From Chinchilla lanigera (lineage: Eukaryota; Chordata; Mammalia; Rodentia; Chinchillidae): a stretch of DNA of 64,000 nt. Location: positions 10,194,654-10,258,653 of the forward strand of contig NW_004955473.1 of NCBI RefSeq assembly GCF_000276665.1, in the 5' to 3' direction. A model generated the notes under the pieces. The model was not told where the DNA came from. It was given only the letters and a program-made list of their open reading frames with translations, and did not search any database. The position numbers were made by a program, and so were the translations under genes. Below, in pieces: positions 12,525-22,560 of the stretch (position 1 is the first letter of the stretch; every line of letters starts with the position of its first letter).

Positions 12525-12792
12525 GTTGTGCAGGAGGAAATCCCTATTCCTTCCAGCTTTGTAAGGCTGAGTTACCTGAGCAGCCGAACCCCTGGATATA
12601 AAACCCTGCTACGGATCCTTCTGACACATTCAACGATTCCCTTGGGGATGATTAAAGTACACCTCACTGTAGCTGTGGAAGGGCGACTCACACAGAAGTG
12701 GTTTCCTGCTGCAGTTAATCTTGTCTACACATTTGCCTGGAACAAGACCGACATCTATGGACAGAAGGTTTGGGGCCTGGCAGAAGCTCTGG
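12525..12792 (+). CDS. TENM1: TENM1 exon: FN-plug
   Basis: The acceptor is a pyrimidine-rich TTTTTTTCCTTCCAG, and the donor is CTGG|GTATGT. The exon starts in phase 0 directly after the Gln codon of the preceding exon, giving [15 protein letters not shown]. It has 89 codons plus one base. The translation has the teneurin signature [17 protein letters not shown] and the conserved block [19 protein letters not shown], which form part of the FN-plug. An N-glycosylation sequon (N-K-T) lies in AWNKTDIYG. The last base G joins TG of the next exon to make Val. The intron before it is the shortest intron complete in the window, 2,976 bp. Confidence 0.93.
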
Positions 12793-13887
12793 GTATGTTG
12801 AACTAATTCATTGTAAATAACAGTGTTATGTTCACAAAACAGAAAACACAAGTTGAGTATTAATTTGCATTTAGAATTTCTTTTTAAAAGGATCTAAGGT
12901 TATTTTTTATTTAAACACTCCCTTTGGACCTATTTAGAATTCCCTTTTGATGCATTTTTGCTTCAAAATAATTTAGTTCCCCTTTCATGATAGCTGCATA
13001 CCAGTAAAATCACAGTGTCTGACTTGTAACTGTCTCCAGAGCGGAATGTTGCCTTCTAACTGTGACCTTTGATGTGGTGTTCTTTAGGCCATGTTTTTGG
13101 ATTTGACATTTAGACTGTCATTTCCACTTAGAATGTACAAAATTCTAACTTATAGGCATCTCTACTTATTATCTTTTATGTCTAAGATGGTTAGACTCCA
13201 TTAACTTGTTACTTCAATAGGTTAAATAAAAAATCATCCTATCTTCTTATTCCTTTTGATTTTATGTAATCTCAAAACTTTAAAACCTAGAATCTTATAG
13301 ATGTAGGGATTTTAACAGGCCCATCGTGCCTACAGATTTTGGATATTTAATTCTTTCATACAAATAACACTTCTAAAAAATAAGACTGAGACAGATTTGC
13401 CAGGTTTTTTTTTATTTTGCCAAGTTAGAACACTTTTAAATTTTCAAAAGCTAACTACAATCTACCGTACCCTATTACTACCATAATTCCATAAGGCAAG
13501 GAAATGTTGACACCAGGAAAAACAAAATAATCTGTTTTAAGAAATGATAGTAAATAATTTAACACTGACTGTGAGAGAAAGAGAGAGACCCAAGTCTCAT
13601 TTCTTTCATTTAATAGAAGACAGTGAAAATTTCCCAAAGGGCCTGTCACTTACAGGTCTGTGGACTTGCAGTTGGGAGCCACCGATCGTTGTGCCTTCAG
13701 GCAGTACCTCATGGAAACCACCTTTGGGCAGAGGAGAAGCCTATTGTAAAGCTCCCTGGAGGAGCTGTCTTCACAGCCTCCCTCAGAAATGTCTGTCATG
13801 TTACAACACCCATATATAACTGCCCTATATTTCTTAGACTACAGTGTGTCAATTTCCTCTTTTTCCAGAAGAAAATATGTCGGTAAC

Positions 13888-14012
13888 GAGAGAGAGAAAG
13901 AGGGAGGGAGAGGGAGAGGGAGAAGGACAGGAAAAGGGAGAGTAGGAGGGGTAGAGGGAGAGAGGAAGAGGAGAGGGAGGGGGAAAAAGAGAAGAAGAGA
14001 GAGAGAGAAAGA
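13888..14012. repeat. Purine-rich (GAGGGA/GAGA) low-complexity tract
   Basis: About 125 bp of almost pure A/G with irregular GGGAGA, GAAGAG and GAGAGA units. Open frames across it on both strands are composition artefacts. Confidence 0.9.
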
Positions 14013-14589
14013 ACTGTTTTCTCCCTCAGGGACCCTCATATACTTATATAATTATCTCACCTATGTTGGACTTCAGTGGAATGCAAGGAACAAGAACAGG
14101 TTCAGATTTCCTCAAATAACGGAGAGGTGTCATATGCACACATGGAAGAGTAAGGAAGTAGCAGCAGCAGCTACACAAACAGACCTCTAGAACTATAGTC
14201 TTGTGTAGAATACACTGTAACTCTAGGTCAGCATCTGCTGTCCACTCAGAAACAGTACTGGCTGTCCCTACTGTAGCCAGAGGCTACTGTTTTTCCTGGT
14301 CGTGACTTATGACGGATACGTTCTTGTACATATGACTTGGTTGTACTTATGACCGATCACCGAGTGCATCCCTTCCCCACACTAACCACTCTCCCTTTTT
14401 CACTCTGTTCTTTTCTGCTCTAAGTCTGCTGACTACATCTTGCATTCCGATTCCTCTTAGAGAGACCATCACAGTATATTAACCAGTTACCACGCAATGT
14501 AAAAGTCTGCCATGGTAACTACCACCAAGGCTGCTAGCCAGGAAATAGAACGCTGCTGTTCTTACTGAAGTGAGTGTACCTGTTATAAG

Positions 14590-14810
14590 AACAGCGCTGC
14601 AGCCAGACTCCACCCCTGCCTGTGTTTAGGTCATCCCTTCTCCTAACACTGGATAAATTAATTAATCTTTTAGTGCCACAGTTTCTCCATCTGTAAAACT
14701 AGTATCATGAAGATAGTTTTACTTATACAACCACTATATGACAGTTAATATGACAGTAAAGTGCCTGGCACCTTGCAAGCACTCAACAAATTTTGGTACT
14801 GCTTTTATCA
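14590..14810 (+). mobile_element. MIR SINE, sense
   Basis: MIR landmarks in sense order: 'CACAGTTTCTCCATCTGTAAAAC', then 'AAAGTGCCTGGCACCTTGCAAGC', then 'CTCAACAAATTTTGG'. Confidence 0.8.
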
Positions 14811-14942
14811 CTGTTGCTGTGGCCAGGGTACTGGGGTCGTGTGATATAAACCATGAAGCTATGCAGCGTTGCTACCTCACTTTCTTTAAGGGGGGGCATG
14901 GATATAATAGGCAATTACTGTGGGCTACACAGTTCCCACTTT

Positions 14943-14945
<3 letters not shown>

Positions 14946-14983
<38 letters not shown>
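14946..14983. repeat. (CA)n microsatellite
   Basis: Nineteen uninterrupted CA units ending at CGTGTGCATG. Confidence 0.97.
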
Positions 14984-14986
<3 letters not shown>

Positions 14987-15654
14987 TGCATGCATTTTCC
15001 AGCCCTCTCTGTGCTCTGACAAGCTTGGACCTATGGATTGCATTGCCTGCATGTCTTTGCTCTCTGGCTTCCTATTTGATGTGGTCAATCAGTGGCACTG
15101 CCTGGAGACTGCAAGGTAACAGGAGAACAAAAACAGGATGTTCGTACGTTTTCTTGTTTAATGTACTCTAGCAGTGGTTAGTAGCTCCTTCCCTGTCTCT
15201 CCAAGCACACTCTAGTCTTCTGTATCATCTTCCCCTCCCCTTACCTGTGAAAGCCCAAAAATTCTCACAGTATTGTTAGTTCTCTGGTGCTAGCCACCCC
15301 TTGCGGGTTCCCTTAACTCTGCCCACACCTTCTTTCAAACTGTATGCTAATCACTTACTAATGTGATATCTGATTATTCAAAGCCTCATATTTGTCCCAG
15401 GATATAATCCTATGGCTCTTCTTCCCAAAACAAAATAATCTAAAATTCCTGTTATATGTTCTCTATAGGTCTTTGCCTTCCAATTCTTTATGGCTCTCCA
15501 CATACCCTGCTAGTTTGGGGATCTGTTCTGATGGTTTAGTTTTTTCCCTCTTAAATTGCAACACTTGGAAATTTAGCCAGAATTCTTATGAAAAGCTGAC
15601 TAGCACAATATCTAACAATCATTTCCTACTGAGGTTTACATAAATATTGCCAAA

Positions 15655-16285
15655 ATTTTTAAATGACAGTTTTCTTGAGATATAATTAACGTCCTACAAG
15701 TTCTCCCATTTAAAATGTATAATTCAGTATAATACACAAGGTTGGAAAACTATCATCAATATGTAACTCTAGAATATTTTTACTATCAACTCATAAACTG
15801 ATCAATTCATATTGCAGTCATTCTCCAGCCCTCACTCCCCCTGTCCCTGGAATCCACTAATCTCCTTTTTTTCTTTTAGAGACTTCGCTATTCTGGACAT
15901 TTCCAACAAACAGAATCGTACAATATGTTGTCTTCTGTTTCTGGTTTCTTCCTTGGCATAACAGTTCCAAAGTTTATCCACGTTGTAGAATGTATATGCA
16001 CTTCACTCCATTTTATGAGTGAATAACATTCTGTTGTATAGATATTCTACATTTTTGTCCATTTATCAATTCATGGACACTGGGAATGTCTTCACCTTTC
16101 AGCTATTTTCAATAGTGCTGCTATATACATTTGTATACAAGCATCTATTTCTTAATACATGTTGTCAGTTTGGGATGTACAAATCCAGAAGTATAATTGC
16201 TGGATTATATGATAATTCTATGTTTGAATTACTCAACAACTATCAACTGTTTTCCACAATGGCTGCACCATTTTGTCAGTCTTCT
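15655..16285 (-). mobile_element. Old L1 (L1M type) 3' end, antisense
   Basis: The + strand shows the antisense L1M landmarks: 'TTTTCTTGAGATATAATTAACG' near the start, 'TGTAGAATGTATATGCACTTC', 'TTATGAGTGAATAACATTCTG', 'TTTGTCCATTTATCAATTCATGGACA' and 'AATTGCTGGATTATATG'. Heavily diverged. Confidence 0.75.
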
Positions 16286-16704
16286 TTTATATATAAGATA
16301 TATCTCTTCTGAGATAACTCCAGTGCTTAAGATTCTAAAATTGTCTCCACTGTTCTAGTTAAGCACTCAAAGGTTTAGTTTCTTTGGATAATTGAGAAGC
16401 CTCTAAACCAAAAACATAAATAAACACTTTCTGTTATAGACACCAGAAGAATGGAGGTGATTGTTTGCCTATGGGCGTTAGTATATGCCCTATTTGTAAA
16501 ACTGTGTTCCCTGTCAAAATTTTCCCAAGCATGCTGATTGTAAAATGGCCTTAATTAAAATGCAATACTATTTGTTGTTGATTCCTTTTGAAAGCTAATA
16601 ATAGTAATAAAAACAAGAGACAATGGCCCACTCATAAATGTCCCGAGTGTTAAAAACATTTCTTTGTGCATTCGAGGAACACATTTTTTGAGTTAAAAAA
16701 TGAA

Positions 16705-16812
16705 GGGGCTGGGGATTTAGCTCAGTGGCACAGCACCTGCCTGGCAAGCACAAGGTCATGAGTTCGATTCCCGGTACCGGAAAACAAACAAACAAACAAA
16801 AAAATTATGCCC
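16705..16812 (+). mobile_element. ID SINE, sense, intact promoter boxes
   Basis: The body starts GGGGCTGGGGATTTAGCTCA and ends GGTACCGG, with a (AAAC)n tail. The A box (TAGCTCAGTGGC) and B box (GAGTTCGATTCC) of the internal RNA polymerase III promoter are intact. Duplications TTGAGTTAAAAAATGA (16688-16703) and TTGAGTTAGAAAAATA (16813-16828) differ only near one end. Confidence 0.92.
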
Positions 16813-17319
16813 TTGAGTTAGAAAAATACTGGCAAGGTTTTCAAGGCAAACAGGCATAATAACTGCACAAGTAATATCTATACCAGAATATGGATTATTT
16901 GCCTTGTAGGAAATGTCTCTGATAAGAATCATAATTTGAGGGATTAACTGATAAAAGAATTTTTACTGACTGATAGAAACTAAGAGCTTTCAGACAACGG
17001 TAAAGCATTTGAACAGAGAATAGAATAATGTTGGAAAACCTATTCTGAAAATGAGTAGTGAATCCTCTAAAAAAACAATAAACAGATAAAAGTTCAAGTG
17101 ATAAATGGGTAGAAATAAAGGGATCAAATATGTGACCTTAGTATACCTTAGTATCTATGACTCTCTCTGAATAAACAGGAAAAAATATGTATTTGCCCTC
17201 TTGACAATATTTTATGATTATTTAATGAATGTGGGTGGAAAAAAAAGACTAAATTTCATGCTCAAAACAGTCCTATGACATTTCTCAAATGACTTTTGCT
17301 TCAGCAATCTTAGTATAGC

Positions 17320-17830
17320 TATCTGAGAGGCAAAATAACAACTGCCCACGCCCACCCAGTGTGTCCATCCTTGAAACCTATGAACATGTCATGTTAGCTG
17401 CCAAAAGAGAATTGTAGTTTTAGATGAAACTGAGGCTGTGATCACATTGGGATTGGAGATTAGAGATCATCCTAATTTACATGGATAGGCCCAGTGTCAT
17501 CATGGGTCCTTAAACATGAAACAATAAGGCAGAGGTTACAGGAAGATATAACAATGGGAGAAGGGCACAGAAGGACCTAAAGTTCCTGGCTTTGAACGTG
17601 AGGTATGGGAGCCACAAAACAAGAAATGTGAGTGGCCACTAGAACCTGGAAAAGGCAAAGGAATGGATTTCCCCTTAGAGTCTCTGAAAGGAACTCAGCC
17701 CTGCTGATGCCTGGATATTCATTCACACAGACTCATTTACGATTTCTGACCTCCTTAACTATAAAATGATGAATTTGTCTTGTTTGTGGTACTTTGTCAC
17801 AGCAGCAGTGGGAAATGAATGCAAGTCTTA
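17320..17830 (+). mobile_element. Solo LTR of an old ERVL-MaLR element (MLT1 type)
   Basis: Sense-strand order typical of MLT1 LTRs: 'GTGATCACATTGGGATTGGAGATT'-like region, 'GGCAGAGGTTACAGGAAGATA', 'AGAACCTGGAAAAGGCAAAGGA', 'CCCCTTAGAGTCTCTGAAAGGAA', then 'TTGTGGTACTTTGTCACAGCAGC' and 'GGGAAATGAATGCA' at the end. No internal retroviral genes are next to it. Diverged and presumably inert. Confidence 0.7.
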
Positions 17831-19139
17831 ACCATCATTCATGCAGTCCCGGTTGTAGTAAGCATCTTGATTAAAACTATGGCTAGAAAGGTCTCACACT
17901 CTTCTTCCTTTTTATGCCAGTTAATTAGGAATCTGTAACTATTTCTGGATGGTGGACAACAAGGGCTTCAGATTTAAACAAGCTGTATTGGAAGTGATGC
18001 TCAATATGAAAGTTAAAATGTCTGCTAAGTTTGAAATGTGGGAATCTTGTTTCCCACATAGCTCAGCTGTGGGAAATTGGTGTGATCTCCAAGAGCTGGA
18101 ATGTTGCAGAAGAAGAATGGAGCATTGAAAGACAGCCCAAATGAGAAAAGGAGTGCTTGAGGTCCTAGAATATCCCATCATTTTTTGTAATGGAACAGAC
18201 TTTGCAACTGGGATAATATCACAGTGAATAAATTACTAACGGGAGTTGTCTGAATTCCTTCCTTAGAGAAGTATCAATGGCAACTGATAAGACTGATTAA
18301 TCTAACTACAATATTGATCAAATGGAAGAAAAGTAAAATCACCCTAGGGTTCCACTACAAAACCCACAATCACTAGTTCATCTAGCTTAAAGATTTTGTT
18401 GTCTGATACATAGACTAGATTCCCCTACTAAAAACTCCATGTGAGCATTTGAAATAATTTGGCCTTAGTGCTTTATTCTCTGGTTCTAAATAAGCAACAC
18501 TGTCTAGAAATCATTGTATTTTATTTAGTTTCTTTCCCAACTCTACTGCTTACAAAACAATGTTTAAAAAATCATTATTGCTAAGTTCATAGTGCTTTTA
18601 AAATTCTAGCGACTGCTTATTTAATTTGACAAACTGGCTTGTTCAGGGCCTCTGATCTGCATCCATTATGTGAATTTTGTCAAAATAATTCCCTACGTCT
18701 GCCTGTGTCTGCATACATTAGCAATGTGTAATAATACATTCTGCCTGGTCTTCATTTTAATTAAATTTAATTGCAGTGGTTTAAAGTCCTGAAAGTTCAG
18801 GAAATCAGCCATCCGCCTTTAGTAGCACTGCTATAAACAATTCTATTTTTCTTCAAGGTTATTGGCAACAACAATTGCATAATTATTTAGTACAGTAGTT
18901 TGGCAAGAAAGAGTGATGCTTCTGGGAGAACTAGACTTCCTAAAGGTTCATGACTCATAGGAGTCTATCTAAATTGTGTTAGAAACAAGGGAACATTAAT
19001 AGTAATAGGTCCTAAGCTACAGTTGTTCTGTGCACACAAAACATTCCTGAGAACGATACTTTAGTGGTCATAAATTTCCCTTTAGTAAAACCAAAGCAAG
19101 CTGGGCAGCCACAAAAATAGCATCCACTGAATATTTTAA

Positions 19140-19365
19140 TAATAAATGGGTAGTGCTTTACAATTTGCAAAGTACTTTCACATACATTATCTTATTTTAA
19201 TCTATATAACATTCCTGCTTGGTAGCCATGACAGGATTAATATGATCTTCATTTCACAAAGAGAGAAACTGAAGTTAAGAAAGAGAAGTGACTTCCTTAA
19301 AGTCCTGTACAGAGCAGGGATTGCAACTCAGGACTCTGCCTTGCCTCCCTTCTACATCTTCAATG
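19140..19365 (-). mobile_element. MIR-type SINE, antisense
   Basis: The stretch 'GTGCTTTACAATTTGCAAAGTAC', 'CATTTCACAAAGAGAGAAACTGA', 'AGCAGGGATTGCAACTCAGG' follows the antisense MIR core. Confidence 0.65.
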
Positions 19366-20036
19366 AAGTGACCAGCTGGCCCTACCACGTACCCAGTTCA
19401 GTGCCCTAGTGGCCTCTGTCAGAGAAGCCAGCCAAAATAATAATCTTTCATCTTTTCTCTCCATCCTTGAGTTGATAATTGTTAATTGAGAAGAGGACTG
19501 CTTTATCCCTTCAACTTTATAGACACAGTGCCATGGGGAAAATGTTTTTCAAGGACTTACCAAATATTTGCAATCTAAAAAATTAGTTTATTGACACAAA
19601 AGTATGAAAAGAAAATCAGCAGATTCAAGTCAATGAATGTAAAGTGTCTGAAAAATTGAGCATCATGTCAGTTTGTCAACTGCAACTTAATTTTCATACT
19701 TAACATATGAAATACATTTAATGAGACACATAACATAAGTATTTCCATGTATCTGATAGGATATGAGGAAGGACCTCCAAAAAAAGAGAACCTGAGGCTT
19801 ACAAAAGTTTCCAAACAGCCCTGAGTCTGGCAAGAAAGTAATACATACTCATTTCAAACTGCTGGTCCTGGTCTCAGTTATTAGTACATTGTGAAATCCA
19901 CTTGATGTGTCAACCAGCGTTTTTCAAATAATAAAAGGGAATGTAATAGAACATAATGCAACAAAAGTGAACAGAGTGTAATAGAAAATATCAGAATGTA
20001 ATGGTATAAAGAAAATATTTTCTTGGAAAACTTTGT

Positions 20037-20040
<4 letters not shown>

Positions 20041-20075
<35 letters not shown>
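20041..20075. repeat. (TG)n microsatellite
   Basis: About 17 uninterrupted TG units following TTTGTCTCG. Confidence 0.97.
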
Positions 20076-20077
<2 letters not shown>

Positions 20078-20659
20078 CCCCTTGTATAGGCTAGGTCAAA
20101 ACTAACAAATTGTTTCTTATCATGACATTCAGGCATAAAAGTTTAAAAGCCATTGGTAAGATGGTAAAGCCAAGTGAAAAATGCTTAAATGATTTATCAA
20201 AACTGTATGACTTTTTTTCCAAGTCAGCATTTATGACTGCTCTTTCCTCCAAGTCCCCTCTACAGAACTATCAGGTCATTATGGAGACGCCCTTCATGAT
20301 TGTATGACCATATAATTTATCATCCAAACCAGATACTCGTGAGAGTAAAAGGAAATGCTCTTGATAATTACATGAAGACAACAATGTGCAGAATCCTTAA
20401 GCAGCAGCACCTCTCTTTCCATTACACTTTCCATTCCTTTTTTAAAATTTATTTTAAAAATAAAAGAAGGAAAACATCCATTCCCTTTTAACCAATCCAA
20501 TTATTTCAAAAGATAGCCAGTCTGTTTTCAAGATGAGTCAATTTCCTAACTCCTGCCCAAAGAAAAATTTCCAAAATACTGCTAGAGGATACCAATCTTT
20601 TCTTTTTCTTTACAGGGTGAAAGCAGAGAAGGTTGTTTTGCTTCACTTATTTTTCATGC

Positions 20660-20795
20660 CCCAGAAAGAAACTGACTCTGTAGCCACCCTGACCTTCTTT
20701 CAAATCTCCCGAATGTACCAAGCCTCAAGGCCTTGCACACATACTGCTTTCTCTGCATGGAATATTCTTCCCTCAGTACACAGTCCCCAACGCAA
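20660..20795 (+). mobile_element. L2 fragment, sense (upstream piece)
   Basis: 'CCAAGCCTCAAGGCCTTGCACA', 'TGCTTTCTCTGCATGGAATATTC' and 'TTCCCTCAG' match the L2 3' region. The collinear continuation is at about 21740-21955, separated by younger DNA transposons. Confidence 0.65.
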
Positions 20796-20799
20796 AAGG

Positions 20800-21118
20800 G
20801 GCTGACTTACAATTTTTCATCTTTGTGATGGTGCAATGGTGGGAAAACAATACTCATTCAGGAGGAACCATACTTTGAATTTTGAATTTTGATCTTTTCC
20901 CAGTTTACTGAAATGCAGTAGGATATTCTCTATTGATGCCAGGCAGCAGCCATGAGCCATAGCTCCCAGTCAGCCACGCAATTACAAGGATAAATAGCTG
21001 CCACTTGGTGTTGCTAAGCTGTGATGTTCAATAGGTTAAGTATATAAATGCATTTTTGACTTACAATATTGTCAGCTTACAAACACAACCCCATTGTAGC
21101 ACTGTCAGTCAAGGACCT
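20800..21118. mobile_element. DNA-transposon-derived repeat (Tigger-like, subfamily unclear)
   Basis: Recognised from 'CTGACTTACAATTTTTCATC' with 'GTGATGGTGC', then 'TTTGAATTTTGATCTTTTCCC', 'TCCCAGTCAGCCACGCAATTAC' and 'CATTTTTGACTTACAATATTG'. This order recurs in a mammalian non-autonomous DNA transposon whose name I cannot fix. Confidence 0.6.
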
Positions 21119-21124
21119 TCTGTA

Positions 21125-21480
21125 TGATAGTCCCCTCTTATATGTGGTTTCATTTTCCTGGGTTTCAATTACCCACAATCAACTGAAGCCTGAAAATATT
21201 AAGTAGACCATTCCAGAAATAAACACTTTATAAGGTTTAAATTGTACACCAGTCTGAGTAGTGTGATGAAATTCCCACTGTCCTACTTTCCATCTTCCCA
21301 AAGACGTGCATCATCCCTTTGTCCAGTGTATCCATACTGTATACCCTACTATTGGTCCATTAGCCACTTAGTAGCTGTCTCACTTATCAGATCAGCTGTC
21401 ATGATATCACAGTGCTTGTGGTCAATTAACTCTTATTTTATTAAATAAACCAAAAGCACAAGAATAATGATACAAAAGAG
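21125..21480 (+). mobile_element. Tigger-type DNA transposon fragment (pogo-like)
   Basis: Landmarks: 'GTCCCCTCTTATATGTGGTTTC' near the terminal repeat, 'TTCAATTACCCACAATCAACTG', 'GAAAATATTAAGTAGACCATTCC', 'CATCATCCCTTTGTCCAGTGTA', 'ATATCACAGTGCTTGTGGTC'. It then runs into the start of the transposase region (CCAAAAGCACAAGAATAATGAT). No open transposase frame remains. Confidence 0.8.
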
Positions 21481-21739
21481 ACACCAGGGCACAAAACCTA
21501 AGGAACAGATTACTTCTGCTGCTATATGGCAGTGCTTTGAGGCATATAGAAAAAACAGACACGACAGGTAGAATTCAGTATTATCTCAGTTTGGGGAATG
21601 CAGTGTGTATGGCGGGGAGTGCCTCGTGATGTCTCCCCTGCAGTTGAGGGGGACAGGACTGTACTTCATGAGGTAAACGCCTGCTCCATAAAGAGGCTTA
21701 TCCTTGCATCTCCTTCTAGCAATTTCCCTTGTTAGGCTT

Positions 21740-21955
21740 TCTTAAAATACCCTATATTTTCCCACTATAGTATTTATCACAATTTTTATTTGTTTCTTTC
21801 ATTAAAATGTAAGCTACACGCAGGGGGATGCTGTCATTCTGTCTTGTTCGTCCTCATATTCTCAACGTCCCACACATTACTTGGCAACAGGAAGTACTCA
21901 CTAAATCCTGCACATTTACTGAATGACTGAACAAGCAAGTGAATAAAGACACAAA
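21740..21955 (+). mobile_element. L2 3' end, sense (downstream piece)
   Basis: 'TTATTTGTTTCTTTCATTAAAATGTAAGC' leads to 'GTCTTGTTCGTCCTCATATTC', 'AACAGGAAGTACTCACTAAAT' and 'TGAATGACTGAACAAG', the L2 tail. It is collinear with the piece at 20660. Confidence 0.7.
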
Positions 21956-22314
21956 ATCTCAATGTGATTCCTTAAGTCTTGCCTATATGATGCGATGGTG
22001 GGCCTGCAGAGGAAGAGAAGTAAACAGGAACACAAAGGCACTCACAAATATATACCTGAACCAGGTATATCACATTACCTTCCATGGCACATAAGCCATC
22101 CAGATTGGCTTTTATTTGGCTAGACTTGTACAAAGCAGCCAGAAAATAATCTCCTACTATAAGGTGTGTGTGTAGGACCACTTGGCAAAAATGTTGCATA
22201 GCTACTCTCAATCCTGGATGCTTTTTATTTTTTCCCAGTGCAACTTTCTCCTTTTTGAACTACATCTCTCTTAAGGCTATCTTGTTTAACCCTTACTTTT
22301 GTAAATGTCTAGGG

Positions 22315-22560
22315 TAAAGATCCTAAGTAAAGTATTACCAAGTCAAATTCAGTGATTCACTGAAAGGCTAATAGATCACAATCAGGTACGGGTTTACGAC
22401 CACAAAGATGGCTCAACATTGGGAAATCTATTACTATAACTTAGTATTTTAAGAAATTAAAGGAGAAAACCATGTATCTCCATAAGAGCTGAGAAGCACT
22501 TGATAAAAATTTAACATCTGATGCTGACAGTCTTTGTAAACTAGGAATAATAGATTAACA
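22315..22560 (+). mobile_element. Old L1 ORF2 fragment, sense
   Basis: 'AAGATGGCTCAACATTGGGAAATC', 'GAGAAAACCATGTATCTCCAT' and 'GCACTTGATAAAAATTTAACATC' followed by 'AAACTAGGAATAATAG' match the ORF2 region coding the GWFNI...KAFDKIQHPF...KLGIE segment. Frame-broken. Confidence 0.6.

Noticed and set aside
13789..14190. 133-codon frame rich in Arg, Glu and Gly, and its reverse-strand partner
   Set aside because: It is produced by the purine-rich low-complexity tract.
14738..15171. Overlapping frames with poly-Thr-His
   Set aside because: They read through the CA microsatellite.
16705..16790. tRNA gene candidate (A and B boxes, tRNA-like 5' half)
   Set aside because: It is an ID SINE: it has an A-rich tail, target duplications and sister copies. 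It does not fold as a complete tRNA cloverleaf.
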